A stretch of 64,000 nt of DNA from Pseudomonadota bacterium (GCA_023391095.1 JAEWBN010000022.1:248001-312000); one strand, 5' to 3'; positions 25,894 through 37,053 are shown, counted from the first letter of the stretch. Numbers and translations are program-made. The notes: a model not told the origin generated them from the sequence alone.

Positions 25894-28800
25894 CACGCAC
25901 TCCTTATAACATTGATCAGGGCGTCCACGTCTTTGAGCGCCACCGTTAGGGTAATGAGGTTCCACGAGGCATCAGAGATCGGATTTAAGACAACGCCGAT
26001 CTTCTGGCTTTTCCAAGCTAGCTCGACTTGGCCTACAACCATGTCGCCATTCATTACATCCAGCCCGACCACCGGAACGGGGGCGCCGAGCGACCGCAGC
26101 TTTTCAACCAGCGGCAGAGCCGATGGATCGACGAGCTCCTTGATTTCATCCCAGATCACGTCGGCCGGCAGTGACTGCACCGCCATTTGTTGACCCGGAA
26201 GAGCGAGAGTTGTGATCCCCTCGACGTCCAAATGAAGACCGGGGTCAAACTGCATTGTGTTGAGCAGATGGAAGAAGCCGTTCCAGTCCCGCTTCACCTC
26301 CTGGGAATTAGATGGGTGCAGCCCTAGGACAATGCGCGTATCCAGATCGAAGGCGCCACTGGAAGCCGCAGGCTTGGAATAGCCAAAACTAATCGATGCC
26401 CCTCCATCTTGTCGGGAGCCGCTTCGCGTCGATCCAGACAGGTACGACACAGCAGAAGGCGACAAACAGCTCGGCAGGGCACCAGCGTGTGGTCCTCCAC
26501 CTACTGGGACCGTGGTGAACATGCCAATTGCCGCCAAAGAGCATTTGCGGTCGGGTTGATGAGGCTCGCGCAGATGGCTCAACAAGGCTTGCAACGGCAT
26601 CTCGCTCCGAATCCGCTCAGCAAGCTTCCCGTTGTCAGGGAGTTTCGGCAGGGCGGCAGACATTGATGCAGCACCCATCAGGTCTGTAAAATGAGGAGGT
26701 TTTCCGGCCTTGGCCTCCAGGTCTTCCCACGTTAGTGTCCACACGAACGCCTTTCCACTGCGCAGAATGGCAACGCGCTTTTCAACGTCCGAACCAATCC
26801 GATTTTGATGATACTGCCAACCGTCGAGATAGACTGCGACCGGGCTGGCGCCCTTGATCCCGACGGGCGTTAGTAGGAAGTCAATCTCGGTATCTACGGG
26901 AATGCCAAAGCGATCTTTCGCCCACACGTGATCTTCAATTGTCCAACGGACGCCGTTAGCGCCAAAGCGGACCTGAAACCCGGTTCTTCCATTCGGAAGG
27001 ACCACTGGTACCAGCAAGCCGTCTGGTTTGACCGCTTCTTTCAGTTGATCGATGAACCGAGCCTCGAGCTCACTGTCGAAGATGTCGTTCTGCACCATAT
27101 TGGTAACGCTGGTGATGGGTTTCAGCGTCTTCCAGTCCTGCAGGACCTCCTGAAGCATGCGGATTGCAAGATCACGGGATGCTTCCCCCATCCCGAATTG
27201 AGATCGGTAGGAACGGACGCACTGGAAGCACCCATCTTCGCCAGGCACGCTGTTGCAACTGCAAGTTTGCAAGTGGCCCAGCGCCAGCTTCAAGACATTT
27301 TCCATCACCGCCGGGTCGTGGGCGATCTGCTTGAGATATGCGGTGCCCCCTGGGACGGTGTCGTAAAAGTAGAGATTGCGCACCGTGGTCGAGCGAGATT
27401 GCGACTTCTGCTCAACAAGTGTCGATCGGATGTGGTCAACCTTGCCGCTGAAGTGTTTTCGAAGGCCAATGTCCAGGGCCGCGACGAAGCTTTTGACGTC
27501 ATCGTACTTCGCGCTGCCAATAACTGGAACCACGATGCGAATCGCTTCGGACTTGAAGGTCCGAAAGAGATAGACCTCCGTCTCATACTTGGTGGGATCT
27601 GTTTCCGATGCCAACCGACACCGGATCGTGTGAGTGCCTGTATCGCCTAGTTGACGCGGCTTCTGCAACATTCCGCATTCTTTGCAGACTGGGAACGCTC
27701 TCGAGAACCGCTCCGATCCAGCGACCTCGCCACCGATTGGCGCATCTGCGAGTGGACCAAAATTGATGTCCCGGAACTGACAGGATGTGATGTATTCGTA
27801 CCCGAATGGTACGGCCCCCGGCTGGCGCTCAAGCGCGAAAGCCGATGAGATCGCACTGTCCGGATAGTCCGGCAGGATGTCGCGGTCATATCGGCTGACG
27901 TGTCGGTCGTCTCGATCATCGATCGAGGCTCTGGCAGCGTCGGTCGTCGCGATGACTGTCCGAAGCTCGACTAGGTTTTTCTTGCGACCAGTGTCTCCCC
28001 ACATCTGGCTGCCGCATTTCGGGCAGTTCTTTTGGTGTGAGGGGACATTCGCCTCAAGCTCCATGTGAGTGCAGGCGTCGCAAATGCGATGCTGCTGAAT
28101 ATCGGCTGCAGTCAGATCAATTTGGTCGACGCGTGCCTTGCGGCCCTGCGCATAGAACTCTGCGTTTGGAGCCAGTTCACTAAGCGCGGAACTGGCAGGT
28201 CGAGGATACTCGATAATCTTGGGAGGCTGCCCAGGAGAGCCGTCGCTGTTTGCACGCCAGTAGATGACGGATTGAAGAGTGACCCCTTCTTCGGGGAAGG
28301 CATAGTTGGGCAGTACGCCATTCTCAGTCAGGTATTGAAGGACTAGTACGTCCTCCACAGCAGCCGTAATCGTCCCCTTCAGCACTCCGGCATCACGGTT
28401 CATCTCGTCCAACTTCGTCTGAAAGTCGAGTGGACGAGGCTGTTCCTTCTTGAGAGCACGAATGGCCGCCTGAACGTCCTTAAGCCTGCTTTTCAGGCTC
28501 TCGCGCTGGCGACTTGCACGCCTGAAGGCGTCGGCAATGTGATAGCGAAGCCCATCACCCTGCTCACTTGCGACAAAGTCGGAAAGCTGCTGGACGGTGC
28601 TAAGGTCGGATCGAACGTCGGCCGGCAATAGGCCAAGAAAGGCTTTGGTGAGCGAGTCGACATTGCTGGTGATGAAGTTGAGCCAGGTATTGGGGAACGC
28701 TGCCTGGTTAGAGGTATCAATCGCAGCCAGAGCCGCTTTCATTTTACCATAGTCGAAACTGGCCGGCTGCTTCGACACCCAACGGTCGAGTGTGAGCGCT

Positions 28801-31800
28801 GCAACTTGGCGCTTCAGAACCGCAATCGCTCCGAGGTGAACGCCAGGCGATCGTACCTCACCGCGGATCATCTTTTCTGGTGACTTCCAAAACTGAAGAT
28901 CATGCGGGCGCGCGTTGACGATGGTCAGGTTCAATGAGTTGCCATCTCGGCGACCTGTGCGTCCTATGCGCTGGACATAGTTCGCCTGCTCCGGAGGTAC
29001 CGACGAGAGGATCAGTGTCGACAGGTCACCAATATTGATACCCATCTCAAGGGTCGGTGTTGCCGACAAGGTATTCGGGTCCCAGGCATGTGCGCCATTG
29101 ATAAACCGTTGTTCAAGGCGCTTGCGATCATCTGCCTCGAGTATGCCGGTGTGTTCCCTCGCCACCACGCGGTGCGTACGCCCATTGGTGTACAAGCGCT
29201 CAAGGTGGTCCGAGCCAAGGTGATGGCCTGAAATTTCAAATTGCCCTTGGCAGCCCAGCTTAGTGCAGGGCGTTCCAGCCCAGATTGGGGCTGCCGATTT
29301 TGGCACACTATGCAACTTACCGCAGGTGTCGCAGGCAACGGATGAAACGTCCCGTGAGACAAAGATCGCGTCGTTCGACAAAGCGAAGACGGTAGCCCCA
29401 TTCGGAGCCTCCACGTTCAGCTTGACCACCAAGCCAGCTTTGATGGCACATTCAAAAGCGTGCTCGTAAACTTGAGCATACATCATGCCCGCGAACACAT
29501 TGCTTATAAGGAAGAACCGGTCTGCCCAAGCGCGATACCAGTTGTTGGCCGTCTGCCGTCCTACAAATTCAAACTCTTTAAGAGAGGAAGTCGCGGGGAG
29601 ATTGGGGCGTGCCGAGCGATTTCTACCAGGATGAGGCATTGCAGCAGGCAGTACATCCCGCACCATTGTTTTGGCAGCGGCGAACGAGTTCATGTCCTTG
29701 TAGGCCATCTGCCGGACGTAGCTATGGTTGGCTGCGCCATGGCGCCGCATGTGATCAAGCAACCCGATGAAGAAGTGAGTGGCGTCTGCGTTCGACGGTA
29801 CCGCAAACTCCGCTCCCAGTTTGTCCTTGATAGTGCTCGCAAAGGTTTCAGCTGCCGCCTGAAGAGCGCCGATTTCGACATGAATTGCCGCGAGACCGGT
29901 CATCTCCAAGCTCTGGCCGGCACTGGACAGGAACGTGAAATCCGCGAACAGATCCCATCCGATCCGGAATTCCACGTCTGAAGGAAGTCGACTGCCGGCT
30001 GGCAATCGATCATCCTGCAGCAGAGCGGGGTAGTCGCGCATCCACTGCATGTCGCTTGGGATGAAGGTAGCGACGAAGCTTTCATCACCGATGGTCGCGC
30101 GATACGCGGCCGGAGCATTCGTGACCAAATCGCTAATCGATGTCTCGCCTGCCCTTTGCTGATCGAGAAACTGGACGGTGTCTCGCCTGAGAACAGTCGC
30201 AGCGTGCCTGTTCTCCACCACACCGGCCCTTTGAGCGGCATCTTGCACCGAGTCGGAGAACATCAGCAGTTTTGGAATGTCGGCGCCCGATGGTTCGCCA
30301 TTGTGAAGCGAGCCGAATAGCGTAGAAACAACGCTCGAAATCTCACGAGCAGCGCGCAATCCAATAATTGTGAGGCTGTTCCCTGATCCGCATGCCGGGC
30401 AATCGGAGCTGACCTTGCCCTGAAAACCTGTGGGATTTACCAGCCAGGCTGGGACGGCGTCGCTATCATCGTCCGAAGGATCTCCGGGGCTAAATGCAAG
30501 AGACTTTGCGTTGATTGAACCCGGAACTACCCCTGCCTGTGGCTGGCGAGAAATTGGCTCAGGATAGATAAGACGGATGCGGTCGGAACCTTCGAAGAAG
30601 CCATCGTACAGTGCCTTTGGCTCAGCCCAAAGTTCTGTCCTTCGCTGGTTCTGCATCCCGAGCCAGGCTGTGGTGCCGCACTGCCTGCAGCAAACCAGGG
30701 GAAGCGAGCGGCGTTCGACATCTGGGTTCAGATCATCCGAATGCAGCAAGGCAGGCGTCTGGGGGTCGACCGTTGCTACCATTCGAGCGAGTTCGCGGAC
30801 CCAAATCTGGGTGCGTACGTTGAGAAGTGGTTCGACGCGTGACCCTGGTCGCGACCGCGCATATGCGACCAAGGCAATTATAGCGTCGATCACAGGCCGC
30901 ACGGTGTCTGGATCAAGTGTCCTGAGAAACGTGCGCTCCAGAAAATGTGTCTCCAGCATCTCGTAGGATGTTGGCTTGCCGTCCGTTGCACGGATCAACT
31001 CGTGAAAGAGCACATGGCCCTTGAGATGCTCTCCAAGTGCGACGCGCCAATTGTTGCTGGCCGGACTGCCTTTTGGCGGCTCAGTCAATAATAAGTCGGC
31101 GATGGCCACGATGGCAGACGCTTGCTCTGTCCCGTCGATGCCGTCCATCAAGTCCGAGACTTGCTGCCCATCTGGCATTCGCAGGTCTGTCAGTGATGTT
31201 GCGGCCAGATATTCAGCGGCCGTCAGTCGGTCTTCCACCACGACCGAGTCAGATGCAAAGTCTTCGCCAAACACCCGTATTGCATACTGAATGATGTCCT
31301 TGGTTCCGCCTGAACCAAGGGTCGCTGACGTGCCGATGCACGCCAGGTGCCCATTTGACATGCCGAGCTTGGTTTTGAGACGACGGATCAAGAGGGCGAG
31401 ATCAGTCCCTTGGGCCCCATCGAACGTGTGCAGCTCGTCAACGACAAGGTATTTCAGTGTGCTCGAAAGGTTTTGGGCCCAGAGGGCCTGGTCGTCCGGC
31501 CGCAAAAGCAACAGGTCGAGCATCTTGTAGTTGGTCAGCAGGATGTCGGGCGGGTTCCGCTGCATCTCCTCGCGATCGGTGATGATATCATCCGGCGTCA
31601 TAGTGGAAGATGACGGGATCGGTTGCTTGTCGGCATAGATGCCGACGCGGAGATTGCTGAGCGCTGGAATGGACTGAACAGCGCTGGCGATTCGACGCGC
31701 CTGATCGCCCGCCAGCGCGTTCATCGGGTAAATGACGATGGCTTTGATGCCGGGTTCTGAGCCTGCCTTCACGCAGGCGTCGAAAATCGGCCAGAGAAAA

Positions 31801-32120
31801 GCCTCGGTCTTACCCGAACCAGTGCCAGTAGCGACGATTGTCGACTTGGCATTGGGTGCGGCCAGTCGCTCAAAGGCTTTGACCTGATGAGCATGGGGAG
31901 CAAATCCCAACGGCACATGCGGGAAGAACTCGCCGGACAGTCCTTCAGATTTGCGAAACGGCAAGTCCAGTGAGACCCACGGGCCTTTAATGAAATTCTC
32001 TCGGCCAGCCAAAAATCGGTCGACCATCCCGGCAAAATAGGGCGTAGAAATGTTGGCGGTCGTGCGGACAAGGTCCTCGAGGCCAAGCTTTACCTGGTTT
32101 GCCAGAATAGACGGTATCAT
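25893..32120 (-). CDS. Giant DEAD/DEAH helicase with DUF1998 and nuclease-like C-terminus
   Basis: 2075 residues. SF2 motifs: Walker A VATGTGSGKTEAFLW (about 97-111), DELH (228-231), GTSATLGSGG, and RIGRTGRRDGN. Two zinc-binding Cys clusters follow (CDTCGKLH...CTKLGC and CDACTHME...CPKCG), then the DUF1998/MZB region with CSCNSVPGEDGCFQCVRSY near 1625. After it comes a vsr/DUF559-like PD-(D/E)xK-type domain (ELEARFIDQL, DTEIDFLL, AVYLDGWQYHQNR, about 1680-1800) and a last domain of unknown type. The layout resembles Druantia DruE, MrfA, or a fusion of DISARM DrmA and DrmB. No strong ribosome site is seen; the methyltransferase gene ends 58 bp upstream. Confidence 0.88.
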   Translation of the reverse strand: MIPSILANQVKLGLEDLVRTTANISTPYFAGMVDRFLAGRENFIKGPWVSLDLPFRKSEGLSGEFFPHVPLGFAPHAHQVKAFERLAAPNAKSTIVATGTGSGKTEAFLWPIFDACVKAGSEPGIKAIVIYPMNALAGDQARRIASAVQSIPALSNLRVGIYADKQPIPSSSTMTPDDIITDREEMQRNPPDILLTNYKMLDLLLLRPDDQALWAQNLSSTLKYLVVDELHTFDGAQGTDLALLIRRLKTKLGMSNGHLACIGTSATLGSGGTKDIIQYAIRVFGEDFASDSVVVEDRLTAAEYLAATSLTDLRMPDGQQVSDLMDGIDGTEQASAIVAIADLLLTEPPKGSPASNNWRVALGEHLKGHVLFHELIRATDGKPTSYEMLETHFLERTFLRTLDPDTVRPVIDAIIALVAYARSRPGSRVEPLLNVRTQIWVRELARMVATVDPQTPALLHSDDLNPDVERRSLPLVCCRQCGTTAWLGMQNQRRTELWAEPKALYDGFFEGSDRIRLIYPEPISRQPQAGVVPGSINAKSLAFSPGDPSDDDSDAVPAWLVNPTGFQGKVSSDCPACGSGNSLTIIGLRAAREISSVVSTLFGSLHNGEPSGADIPKLLMFSDSVQDAAQRAGVVENRHAATVLRRDTVQFLDQQRAGETSISDLVTNAPAAYRATIGDESFVATFIPSDMQWMRDYPALLQDDRLPAGSRLPSDVEFRIGWDLFADFTFLSSAGQSLEMTGLAAIHVEIGALQAAAETFASTIKDKLGAEFAVPSNADATHFFIGLLDHMRRHGAANHSYVRQMAYKDMNSFAAAKTMVRDVLPAAMPHPGRNRSARPNLPATSSLKEFEFVGRQTANNWYRAWADRFFLISNVFAGMMYAQVYEHAFECAIKAGLVVKLNVEAPNGATVFALSNDAIFVSRDVSSVACDTCGKLHSVPKSAAPIWAGTPCTKLGCQGQFEISGHHLGSDHLERLYTNGRTHRVVAREHTGILEADDRKRLEQRFINGAHAWDPNTLSATPTLEMGINIGDLSTLILSSVPPEQANYVQRIGRTGRRDGNSLNLTIVNARPHDLQFWKSPEKMIRGEVRSPGVHLGAIAVLKRQVAALTLDRWVSKQPASFDYGKMKAALAAIDTSNQAAFPNTWLNFITSNVDSLTKAFLGLLPADVRSDLSTVQQLSDFVASEQGDGLRYHIADAFRRASRQRESLKSRLKDVQAAIRALKKEQPRPLDFQTKLDEMNRDAGVLKGTITAAVEDVLVLQYLTENGVLPNYAFPEEGVTLQSVIYWRANSDGSPGQPPKIIEYPRPASSALSELAPNAEFYAQGRKARVDQIDLTAADIQQHRICDACTHMELEANVPSHQKNCPKCGSQMWGDTGRKKNLVELRTVIATTDAARASIDDRDDRHVSRYDRDILPDYPDSAISSAFALERQPGAVPFGYEYITSCQFRDINFGPLADAPIGGEVAGSERFSRAFPVCKECGMLQKPRQLGDTGTHTIRCRLASETDPTKYETEVYLFRTFKSEAIRIVVPVIGSAKYDDVKSFVAALDIGLRKHFSGKVDHIRSTLVEQKSQSRSTTVRNLYFYDTVPGGTAYLKQIAHDPAVMENVLKLALGHLQTCSCNSVPGEDGCFQCVRSYRSQFGMGEASRDLAIRMLQEVLQDWKTLKPITSVTNMVQNDIFDSELEARFIDQLKEAVKPDGLLVPVVLPNGRTGFQVRFGANGVRWTIEDHVWAKDRFGIPVDTEIDFLLTPVGIKGASPVAVYLDGWQYHQNRIGSDVEKRVAILRSGKAFVWTLTWEDLEAKAGKPPHFTDLMGAASMSAALPKLPDNGKLAERIRSEMPLQALLSHLREPHQPDRKCSLAAIGMFTTVPVGGGPHAGALPSCLSPSAVSYLSGSTRSGSRQDGGASISFGYSKPAASSGAFDLDTRIVLGLHPSNSQEVKRDWNGFFHLLNTMQFDPGLHLDVEGITTLALPGQQMAVQSLPADVIWDEIKELVDPSALPLVEKLRSLGAPVPVVGLDVMNGDMVVGQVELAWKSQKIGVVLNPISDASWNLITLTVALKDVDALINVIRSA

Positions 32121-32178
32121 ATTGGAAGTCGTGCCCGAGGATTAACGCATTAAGTGTCGGTAGTATTTGGGCATTCCG

Positions 32179-35100
32179 TCAAGCAACTTTCTTAACAGGC
32201 ACCCCCATACCCTCAAAATGTTTCCAGGCGCGTCGATAGTCAGCAGCACGATCGCACTTGGTGAAGGGTGCAACAAACGTCCGCTCAACAGCCTGAGGGC
32301 CGCCAGGCAAAAAGTCGATGGTTGCCTGGCACGAGAGGGTACCAGACTTCATATCCGCAAAGTCCGACTCCCAATTGGCTTGCGAGGGGGATTTGCCGCG
32401 AGCGTCTAGATATCCGACACCTAGCAGCCCTCTTGATGCTGTCCACACAATGCGACCATTCTGGTCATACCAAGTCGCATTTTCGTATTTCTGAAGCACC
32501 GGAAAATGTAAGCGGTAGATGTCGACCAGTTGCTCAACGGTCAGGCCGAGTGCCATTGAGACTAGGACATCGATCTCGACCAGCGCGAGTCGGCGAGCAA
32601 ATTCAGTCCGAAAAGCTGAGCTTGGAGCCCACACTCCTGCCGCATTGGCGTTCCCATCGACGTTTAGTCGAACGTCGCTTGACGACCAAGGTAAGACGTC
32701 AAGCGTGCTGGCGTGCTCGTTCCAAATATCTGCGTATGCCCTAGAGACAGCCGCGAGACGCAAAGCTCGGTGTTGCGCCGTTGATGAAACGTCAAGCCAG
32801 GGAAACGTTTCAATGTCTGCTACCGAGAAGTGTGATTTTGAAGTTGCTTTTGTTAAATAGTCGAAGGGAAGACTGATCCAGGCTGGATAGCTCGCTATTA
32901 GCCGCTTTGTGTCCGAATAAGCGACGCTCTCAACGGTATGAACATGTGCCACACCAGGTGGGATCATCGCTCCAATTAGGCTTCGTTCACTGTTGAGGTT
33001 AATCATGTTGCGGAAAGCGACCCGATAGAAATCAACGTGCGTTTTCGTCTTATCCCAAGGGCACAATCCGAACTTCGCATGATATTGCTCAACGCTACTT
33101 GCACGGCCATAGTTTGTACGCGGTAAGTAGTCCTCATCGATTACGTGCAGGTCGATTACCTCGTAATCGTTGCTTGTGCGCGAAATCCGCTTCGCCGACT
33201 TGTATAGCGGGTTGCCAATATGGAACATTGGCCCGGTGAGAACCATCTCTGAGAGATCGGTGCGGAACTGAGTATCCCGAACGATCAATCCTTCCTTTTG
33301 GGAACCGCTCTCATGCCAAAGGGGATCCATTCGAAACTCACCCGCTCCGGTCGCAAAACCTGAAGCGTCCGCAAATGCTTTCAAGACCTTTAAGGTGTCG
33401 ACCGAATAGGGCTGAACGAAGCGGGTCTCCAGTTCTGGTACTGTGTCCTCCTCAAGCACGGCATGAATCGCCTGAAGTTCTGAGCGTCGAATGCGAACAA
33501 GCCGCTTCCCGTGACCACGGGTGTCCCACTTCTCGTCGTCGCCCTTGATGCCGGGAATTGGTCCGGTCCCGTCATGCGCGTAGCAGGCGTCAACTTGAGA
33601 TGCGAGAAACGCATTTGAGATATGGTCGAAATCGATCTCGGCGGCATTGCCGCGATATACGTTCAGGCTGAACTTAAGATTGTGATCGACTTCGCTGAAG
33701 AGCTTGCCTTTTATCCTGTTGCTGAACTCAAAATGCTTTCGGGCTCGACTATACCAGTGAGAGCGGAAAATACCGGCTTTGGGATCGACGAGATGGCCAT
33801 CTTGATGAATGAGGGCAGCGCGGCCTTTCGGCGCCGTCAAACGAAAAGTGAGGTCAATGAAGCACTTGTAGAGATTGTTTTGGCCAGCACCAACGTAGGG
33901 CATCATCTGACCAGATGCAGACGCATTGATGGCACCTGAAGTCGCAACAAAAGCGTCGAGATACGGTTTGCGTCGACTGGAATCAGCCAGGAATTTTTCC
34001 TTCGCATCTTCAGTCTCTTTCGCGGAATACCCTCGCACAATAAAAGTTGGATCCATGTCACCTAGGATCAGCGTGTCGTTCCACGTTGGCTTAAGCCATG
34101 GCGGGTTTCCGATCATCAAGTCGAAGCCACCGCGTTCCCGCAGAACATCAGCGAAAAGTAAGTCGAAGTGAGCGAACCTCAGTCGTGAGGCAACCTCTCC
34201 CGCTGTTTGTAGCCATGGGGTCTGTGAAACCAAGGTATCCACATTCACCTCATGGAAAAGTCGCGCCTGCTTAAAGGCCGGTACCTCCTTCACCTCAAAA
34301 AGGCTATCCCCACCGTTTGCGGCCTCCAGGACGGTGTTGAACATTTCGCCCTGACGCGGTCCCAGCTGACTGTGCGACGGCGTAAATACCTCGCCGGAGT
34401 CTGTCATCCCACCTTCTAAGACCATCGAAAGGCCGAAGAGAAACTCTGAGCGGTCGGGCAGTTCATCGACTTTATCTAACGGCCAGCACCAAAGAGCGCA
34501 CCAGGCGTCCATGGCTGTCTTAAGGCGCTTATATGGGAGGGAGTTACCAGCGGTTTCATTCTGAAATGCGCGCAAAAGCTCGCGCTTCTGACGATAGTCC
34601 ATCGCCTGGCCGCGCTTCTTGGCGCCTTCTGGCCAAATCGGGATGTGTTCGTTGGTGGCCTCACGCTCCTTCTCCCAGGCGTCAGCCACCTCGTCAAACA
34701 GCTGGTCACAGACTTTGGACAGGTGCCGGACGAGCTTGATCTCGTCGGCGTCCAGAGCCGAGAAAAAGCCGTCCTTTCGCCAATTCTTGATCGCCTGTTG
34801 CTCGGCTGCGGCAACGGCTTTGATTGCCTTGTTGGTGTGGAAGTCTGCCATGCCATCGGCTGGCAAAAGAAACTGCCAAACCTGGTCCGATTGCCGGTAT
34901 CCACGCCAGCCAATTTCTATCGGATTTTGATTAAGCCAAAGATCCTTAGCTTTACCCGTCAGCATCCTGACTGGGTAAGCCGCGCGGCGGGCGCCGAACA
35001 GAGAATTGCCAGCATGTAGCTGATCGCCGAACCATGGTGCAGAGCCATTGGAGTGGAGGCAGTTCAGCCACATCGAGATTTGGCCAAGTTCAACCGCGAC

Positions 35101-37053
35101 AGGGTTAAGGTCGACGCCAAAGCAGTTGCGATCAGCGATATAGGCGCGGACTTTCTGCCGCTCAGTGCCGTAATCGTCTTGGGGAATAACCCTGCCTAAT
35201 TCTGCTTGCTTGCGCTCAAGGTAGAGATCGGCGAGCTGGTTGGTCGTTTCGACGAGAAATGCTGCAGACCCCATAGCCGGCTCGCAGACGCGAAGCTTGA
35301 GGATTTCGTCAGACTTCATGTCTTTGCAGAGGTCAAGCAGCGCATGCTTGACGAGAAGTCGTGCCAGTGGCTCAGGTGTATAGTAGGAGGCTGAGTTCTG
35401 GCGATCGCGCCCCGCCAAGCGATAGATGAAGCTTCCTTTGGGATAGATGCGGGCCCGGGGCCCATCGTAGACGATCTCATCCGGTTCGAAGTCGCTCGAC
35501 CGCGAGGCCGGCACAAACCACGCTGGGCCCAACAGGTCGAGCTTATCGACTCGGCCCTCGATCTCGGTATCGTTTGGTTCACCAATGTCCTCGTCCTCAT
35601 CGACCGCTTCGAGGTCTTCCCCGGCGTCATCGGATTCCAATTTCACGCCCTTTCCGGGCTTGACCTCGATCAGGTCTTCCCGGGCGATGAAGCCAGTGAA
35701 CGACAACAGCGTTTCGTAAACAGCGCCCAGCTGCGAGATGCCAAGCTGCGAGTAGGAGATACGTCCAGCTCGGCTGTTCCCCTTACCGGAGGACAGCGAC
35801 ATCAATCGAATGATCTGCTGCACAGCCGCGTTGCGCAACTTGAGCGACGAAATGATCGGGGTTGAGTCTGGATCGAGCAGTTCCACCTTGACCGCCTGAA
35901 GCGAGAAGTCGCGACGATATTCGACTTCATCGCCAACCTCAGTGGGCGTGGAGATTTCACCGCCGGGCGTGCCATTGAACATCAGGAACAGCAAACGATC
36001 GAGGCTTGCAGAGAGCATCGTACCCTCCCGATCCTCCTTCGTACGCAGTGGGACCAGCTCGAGCTCTCGCAGGGCATCCAAGGAATATCCCTTGCGATAG
36101 GCTTCAGACTTCATCGGTGCGAAGCCGAGGTCCTGACGCGCTTCAATGAAGAGCAGGAACAGCAGCCGGTACATGTGGCGAAGGCATTCGACCGTCAGTG
36201 CCTTGTCATCGATCGGCTTGCCTTTGAAGCGGCCGCCTGTCAGCGCCAAAACCTCGTTCCCGAGAATTTCGATGGCATCGCGCATCGTGGCTTTCAGCGA
36301 GCTGGATACCGCGTTGGCATGACGGATGGACTCTTCGGCAATTTGGTCAACCAAAGGCTTGCCTGACAGCGGGCACATCGACGTTTGATGCAGAAGTGCC
36401 GCGACGATCTTGAACGTGTCAGGGTTCTTTTTGGTGAAGATCTCCTGCAAATCAAAGCGCAGCACCGAGCGCTGCGCCCAGCGGTTGCGGTCGATCAACA
36501 GCAGGCTGGACATTGACCAGATCAACACGAAGCGCGGTGGCACATCGAGACCAAAAACGTACTTCGATATTGCCTGATCAATGGCTCCTTTACGGCGGTT
36601 GGCGACTGCCACTTCGTCCGGGAACTGGGCGCAATTGAACAAAGTAATTAACGGATCTGACGAGAAATCTTCGTCGTTCGCAGCCAAAGCCTCGACAACC
36701 CAGATAACGTCGTTGCCAGCGGCGTCAGCTACCCGTGCCAGGAGCGGAACGAGTTTTCCTTCGCTATCGTCAACCTGAATAGCCCCAGCGGTATACCCCA
36801 AGGCTCCGAGGACCTTATGGGCAAACTCTCGGGACATCAGGGTCCTTCGCGCATCGTCCTTGACTGGTCGATAGTCGTTGGCTGCCTGGATCCACGCGGA
36901 CGACAAAGCTTCGAGACGCTCATAAGGCGTTGGACCGGGCTCTTTCCTCCAATCCGCGACCAGGTCTTTCAGGTCGTTGTCAATGCCCGTCGACAGGTAG
37001 TGGTTGGAGTAGAATTCATTCTCATTCGAGATACCGGACAGTTTGTCAGTCAT
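32179..37053 (-). CDS. Eco57I-type DNA adenine methyltransferase, DrmMI/PglX-like
   Basis: 1624 residues. AdoMet motif I is RVCEPAMGSAAFLVET near 591 (an acidic PAxGS form); the catalytic NPPW motif (LMIGNPPWLKPTW) is near 982, which marks an N6-adenine enzyme. About 550 N-terminal residues resemble the non-catalytic part of PglX/DrmMI/type IIG proteins; the C-terminal part (from about 1180) is probably target recognition. No PD-(D/E)xK site was found, so cutting would depend on partners. It starts directly after the SNF2 stop (TAAATG). It probably marks host DNA as self (inference). Confidence 0.87.
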   Translation of the reverse strand: MTDKLSGISNENEFYSNHYLSTGIDNDLKDLVADWRKEPGPTPYERLEALSSAWIQAANDYRPVKDDARRTLMSREFAHKVLGALGYTAGAIQVDDSEGKLVPLLARVADAAGNDVIWVVEALAANDEDFSSDPLITLFNCAQFPDEVAVANRRKGAIDQAISKYVFGLDVPPRFVLIWSMSSLLLIDRNRWAQRSVLRFDLQEIFTKKNPDTFKIVAALLHQTSMCPLSGKPLVDQIAEESIRHANAVSSSLKATMRDAIEILGNEVLALTGGRFKGKPIDDKALTVECLRHMYRLLFLLFIEARQDLGFAPMKSEAYRKGYSLDALRELELVPLRTKEDREGTMLSASLDRLLFLMFNGTPGGEISTPTEVGDEVEYRRDFSLQAVKVELLDPDSTPIISSLKLRNAAVQQIIRLMSLSSGKGNSRAGRISYSQLGISQLGAVYETLLSFTGFIAREDLIEVKPGKGVKLESDDAGEDLEAVDEDEDIGEPNDTEIEGRVDKLDLLGPAWFVPASRSSDFEPDEIVYDGPRARIYPKGSFIYRLAGRDRQNSASYYTPEPLARLLVKHALLDLCKDMKSDEILKLRVCEPAMGSAAFLVETTNQLADLYLERKQAELGRVIPQDDYGTERQKVRAYIADRNCFGVDLNPVAVELGQISMWLNCLHSNGSAPWFGDQLHAGNSLFGARRAAYPVRMLTGKAKDLWLNQNPIEIGWRGYRQSDQVWQFLLPADGMADFHTNKAIKAVAAAEQQAIKNWRKDGFFSALDADEIKLVRHLSKVCDQLFDEVADAWEKEREATNEHIPIWPEGAKKRGQAMDYRQKRELLRAFQNETAGNSLPYKRLKTAMDAWCALWCWPLDKVDELPDRSEFLFGLSMVLEGGMTDSGEVFTPSHSQLGPRQGEMFNTVLEAANGGDSLFEVKEVPAFKQARLFHEVNVDTLVSQTPWLQTAGEVASRLRFAHFDLLFADVLRERGGFDLMIGNPPWLKPTWNDTLILGDMDPTFIVRGYSAKETEDAKEKFLADSSRRKPYLDAFVATSGAINASASGQMMPYVGAGQNNLYKCFIDLTFRLTAPKGRAALIHQDGHLVDPKAGIFRSHWYSRARKHFEFSNRIKGKLFSEVDHNLKFSLNVYRGNAAEIDFDHISNAFLASQVDACYAHDGTGPIPGIKGDDEKWDTRGHGKRLVRIRRSELQAIHAVLEEDTVPELETRFVQPYSVDTLKVLKAFADASGFATGAGEFRMDPLWHESGSQKEGLIVRDTQFRTDLSEMVLTGPMFHIGNPLYKSAKRISRTSNDYEVIDLHVIDEDYLPRTNYGRASSVEQYHAKFGLCPWDKTKTHVDFYRVAFRNMINLNSERSLIGAMIPPGVAHVHTVESVAYSDTKRLIASYPAWISLPFDYLTKATSKSHFSVADIETFPWLDVSSTAQHRALRLAAVSRAYADIWNEHASTLDVLPWSSSDVRLNVDGNANAAGVWAPSSAFRTEFARRLALVEIDVLVSMALGLTVEQLVDIYRLHFPVLQKYENATWYDQNGRIVWTASRGLLGVGYLDARGKSPSQANWESDFADMKSGTLSCQATIDFLPGGPQAVERTFVAPFTKCDRAADYRRAWKHFEGMGVPVKKVA

